A stretch of 64,000 nt of DNA, from the NCBI RefSeq assembly GCF_023028225.1, contig NZ_CP095484.1:45718-109717 (forward strand). Direction: 5' to 3'. Source of the stretch: Halorientalis litorea. Its GTDB lineage: Archaea > Halobacteriota > Halobacteria > Halobacteriales > Haloarculaceae. A program made the translations under genes and the position numbers. Under the pieces are notes generated by a model. The model was not told the origin of the DNA, did not search any database, and saw only the letters and a program-made list of their open reading frames with translations. Positions within the stretch are counted from its first letter, which is position 1, and each line of letters opens with the position of its first letter. Below are positions 62,483 to 64,000 of this stretch, one piece after another.

Positions 62483-63771
62483 ACGACGTAACGACACCAG
62501 GGAGTGACCGAGACTGGGAGGACGTCGACAACGTCTCGTGGACCCTCCTCGATCTCGACGAACTCGTCGACGCGTACTGGGCTATCGTCGCTCCGGTGAT
62601 GGAGACAGACGGGCTCGATCCAAAACAAGAGAAACCGACACACGGCTGGCTTCGCGACCACGGCTTTCGGCCGCTCCTCTATGCCCTACGGGAGTATCAT
62701 GACAGGACCTTCGCAGAGTTTTGGCGCGAGGACCTCGAGCTCGACGCCGTAGAATCGGGCTACGACTGGGCAACCGACCACGAACGGACGATCGAGGCAC
62801 TCGAGTCCTTCCTCACGTCACGGCGAGAGCGCAAGGGCCTTACAGACTCGTCAATCGATACCCTCCGCTACCGATTGAATCGCTATGTTGCCGCCTACTG
62901 CGAGGAAAATGACACCGATGACCTCGTGACCCCCGTCGCTCGGGATAGTGATATCCCAGACTACAAAGCAGTCGATGCGTGTTGGGCAGCGTTCGACCGC
63001 CTGCACGCGGATCTCGACGGTGGGCAAACCAAACGCCGGATTCATCTCGCGGTTTCGAACTGGTATGCGCATCTGGTGCGTCGGAAATGGGCTGCGGTGA
63101 ACCCCGCTAACGGCCTCGACGACGAGTTCGACTGGTCGAACGGTAATGACGATGACACGGATACACCATGTCTCGCCACCGAGCACGTTCGCGCACTCTA
63201 CAAGGCGGCAGACGACCAGGAGGACCGCCTTCTGGTACTCGCCCTGTGTGCATGGGGTCTTCGTCCGAATGAGGTGGCTAGCCTACGAGCGCGTCAATTC
63301 GTCCTTGACGTATCTACCGACGAGATTCCGTATATTACGTTCGAGGAGCGGAAGAACGGGCCCGGCGAGGTGTCACTCCTCTACGGTAAAGAGGTGCTCG
63401 AGAACCGCCTCACAACGTTTGCTGATCACGATGACTGGAGCGGGAACCTGTTTCCATCACCACACGCCTCAGGCGGCTCGATTTCCCGATGGACAGTCTG
63501 GAACCGTTTCACACAACTCGCTGACCGAGCGGGCCTTCCTGACGAGATCGGGGGTGTGTCACCCTCGCCAAAGATGGGTCGACGCTTCTGGTATGACGCC
63601 TATTCCTCGTCACTCGACGTCGTCCTCGGAAGCCTCGATGAGATTGCGGCCGAACAAGGAAGTGCGAGTGCCGACGTCGTATTGCAGAATTATCTCTCAG
63701 ATTCGCGGGCCCGGAAGCTTCGTCGAGAGTATATGCGGGACCAGCTAGCTGCCGCCTTCGGGGAGGAGTGA
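62479..63771 (+). CDS. Tyrosine recombinase/integrase
   Basis: This 430-residue protein uses the GTG at 62479; another in-frame GTG at 62464 is possible. The N-terminal half has SAM-like core-binding features (helical, DSSIDTLRYRLNRY). The catalytic half shows GLRPNEVASLR (box I Arg), FEERKNGPGEV (beta Lys), KMGRRFWYDAY in place of HxxR (His replaced by Lys) and VVLQNYLSD with the nucleophile Tyr. This layout is common in haloarchaeal recombinases. It cuts and rejoins DNA at specific sites, so it may integrate or resolve this element. An octamer repeat array starts 60 bases downstream. No paired att site is evident to me. Confidence 0.8.
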   Translation: MNDVTTPGSDRDWEDVDNVSWTLLDLDELVDAYWAIVAPVMETDGLDPKQEKPTHGWLRDHGFRPLLYALREYHDRTFAEFWREDLELDAVESGYDWATDHERTIEALESFLTSRRERKGLTDSSIDTLRYRLNRYVAAYCEENDTDDLVTPVARDSDIPDYKAVDACWAAFDRLHADLDGGQTKRRIHLAVSNWYAHLVRRKWAAVNPANGLDDEFDWSNGNDDDTDTPCLATEHVRALYKAADDQEDRLLVLALCAWGLRPNEVASLRARQFVLDVSTDEIPYITFEERKNGPGEVSLLYGKEVLENRLTTFADHDDWSGNLFPSPHASGGSISRWTVWNRFTQLADRAGLPDEIGGVSPSPKMGRRFWYDAYSSSLDVVLGSLDEIAAEQGSASADVVLQNYLSDSRARKLRREYMRDQLAAAFGEE

Positions 63772-63830
63772 CTGCGCCAGAGTGATCTCATCCGTGTCTG
63801 TTATCCGGTGAACGGTTGAGGACATAGCTC

Positions 63831-63980
63831 AGTGAATCACAGAGTCAGTGAATCAGTGAATCAAAGAGTTATTGAGTGATTGATTTTAGGATTCAGTGAA
63901 TAATAGAGGAGCGCTGAGAATATGTGAGGCACTAAATCAATGAATCAGTGAATCAAAGAGATAGAGATTCAATGAATCAC
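63831..63980. repeat. Degenerate array built on the octamer AGTGAATC
   Basis: AGTGAATCA or AATGAATCA occurs at 63831, 63847, 63855, 63939, 63947 and 63971, with a variant AGTGAATAA at 63895. Most spacings are multiples of 8 (16, 8, 40, 8, 24). Intervening octamers look like decayed copies. It continues near the right edge. Arrays of this kind can act as partition or replication sites; no replication gene is visible here. Confidence 0.75.
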
Positions 63981-64000
63981 CTACCACGAGAAGTACAGAG

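Noticed and set aside
63831..63980. CRISPR array
   Set aside because: The units are 8 bases with no 30-40 base spacers of constant size.

Overview
The window reads as an accessory replicon or genomic island of a haloarchaeon (Halobacteria). The proteins are strongly acidic and the sequence is mostly GC-rich. Several genes have a TATA-like box about 25-35 bases ahead of the start codon, which fits archaeal leaderless transcription. There is a Tat lipoprotein signal, a TATA-binding protein paralogue, a haloarchaeal-type ExoVII and a haloarchaeal-type tyrosine recombinase. No rRNA, tRNA or CRISPR array was seen, and no core housekeeping gene was recognised apart from the TBP paralogue.

Layout. 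(1) Positions 1-6826, minus strand: a tightly packed conjugation or type IV secretion-like operon. It holds a small protein, a VirB2-like pilin candidate, a large surface protein, a Tat lipoprotein, a VirB6-like membrane protein, a PrgI/VirB3-like protein and the N-terminal part of a VirB4 ATPase that runs off the left edge. (2) 7008-8888: exonuclease VII subunits (the large one with a C-terminal membrane anchor) and a zinc-ribbon protein. (3) 8960-12703: an McrBC restriction module bracketed by an imperfect direct repeat of about 50 bases. (4) 12775-14241: an orphan TBP and an unrecognised partner gene. (5) 14438-35432: a modification/defence island with three paralogous Zn-ribbon adenine methyltransferases (DUF1156/COG1743 type). 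Around them lie a HEPN-motif protein, a DUF499 ATPase, a second McrBC-like pair on the opposite strand, an AAA ATPase with a DUF4143-like C-terminus, a SNF2 helicase and a coiled-coil partner. (6) 35746-42959: AddB- and AddA-like helicase-nucleases. (7) 43668-51010, minus strand: VWA, HAD-HEAT, ADP-ribosylglycohydrolase, CARF-like and PIN-nuclease genes, mostly overlapping or nearly so. (8) 51329-58989: a second AAA/DUF4143-like ATPase, a 1597-residue SF2 helicase fused to four homing-endonuclease-associated repeats, and a CoiA-like nuclease. (9) 59010-61973: another large SF2 helicase on the minus strand. (10) 62390-64000: a tyrosine recombinase behind a tiny leader ORF, then a degenerate array built on an 8-base unit.

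How the parts may work together. The sequence directly shows many restriction, modification and helicase-nuclease families next to conjugation and recombination genes, which is the usual look of a mobile defence island. The two most unusual arrangements are the VWA/HAD-HEAT/ADPRH/CARF/PIN cluster, which could be a signal-sensing, ADP-ribose-linked RNase system, and the threefold expansion of the DUF1156 methyltransferase with a different partner set at each copy. An identical 10-base inverted repeat, TTAACCAACA facing TGTTGGTTAA with a 20-21 base spacer, lies about 130-145 bases upstream of both the conjugation operon and the addBA operon. Functional links between genes are inference from gene order; family calls rest on motifs read by eye.
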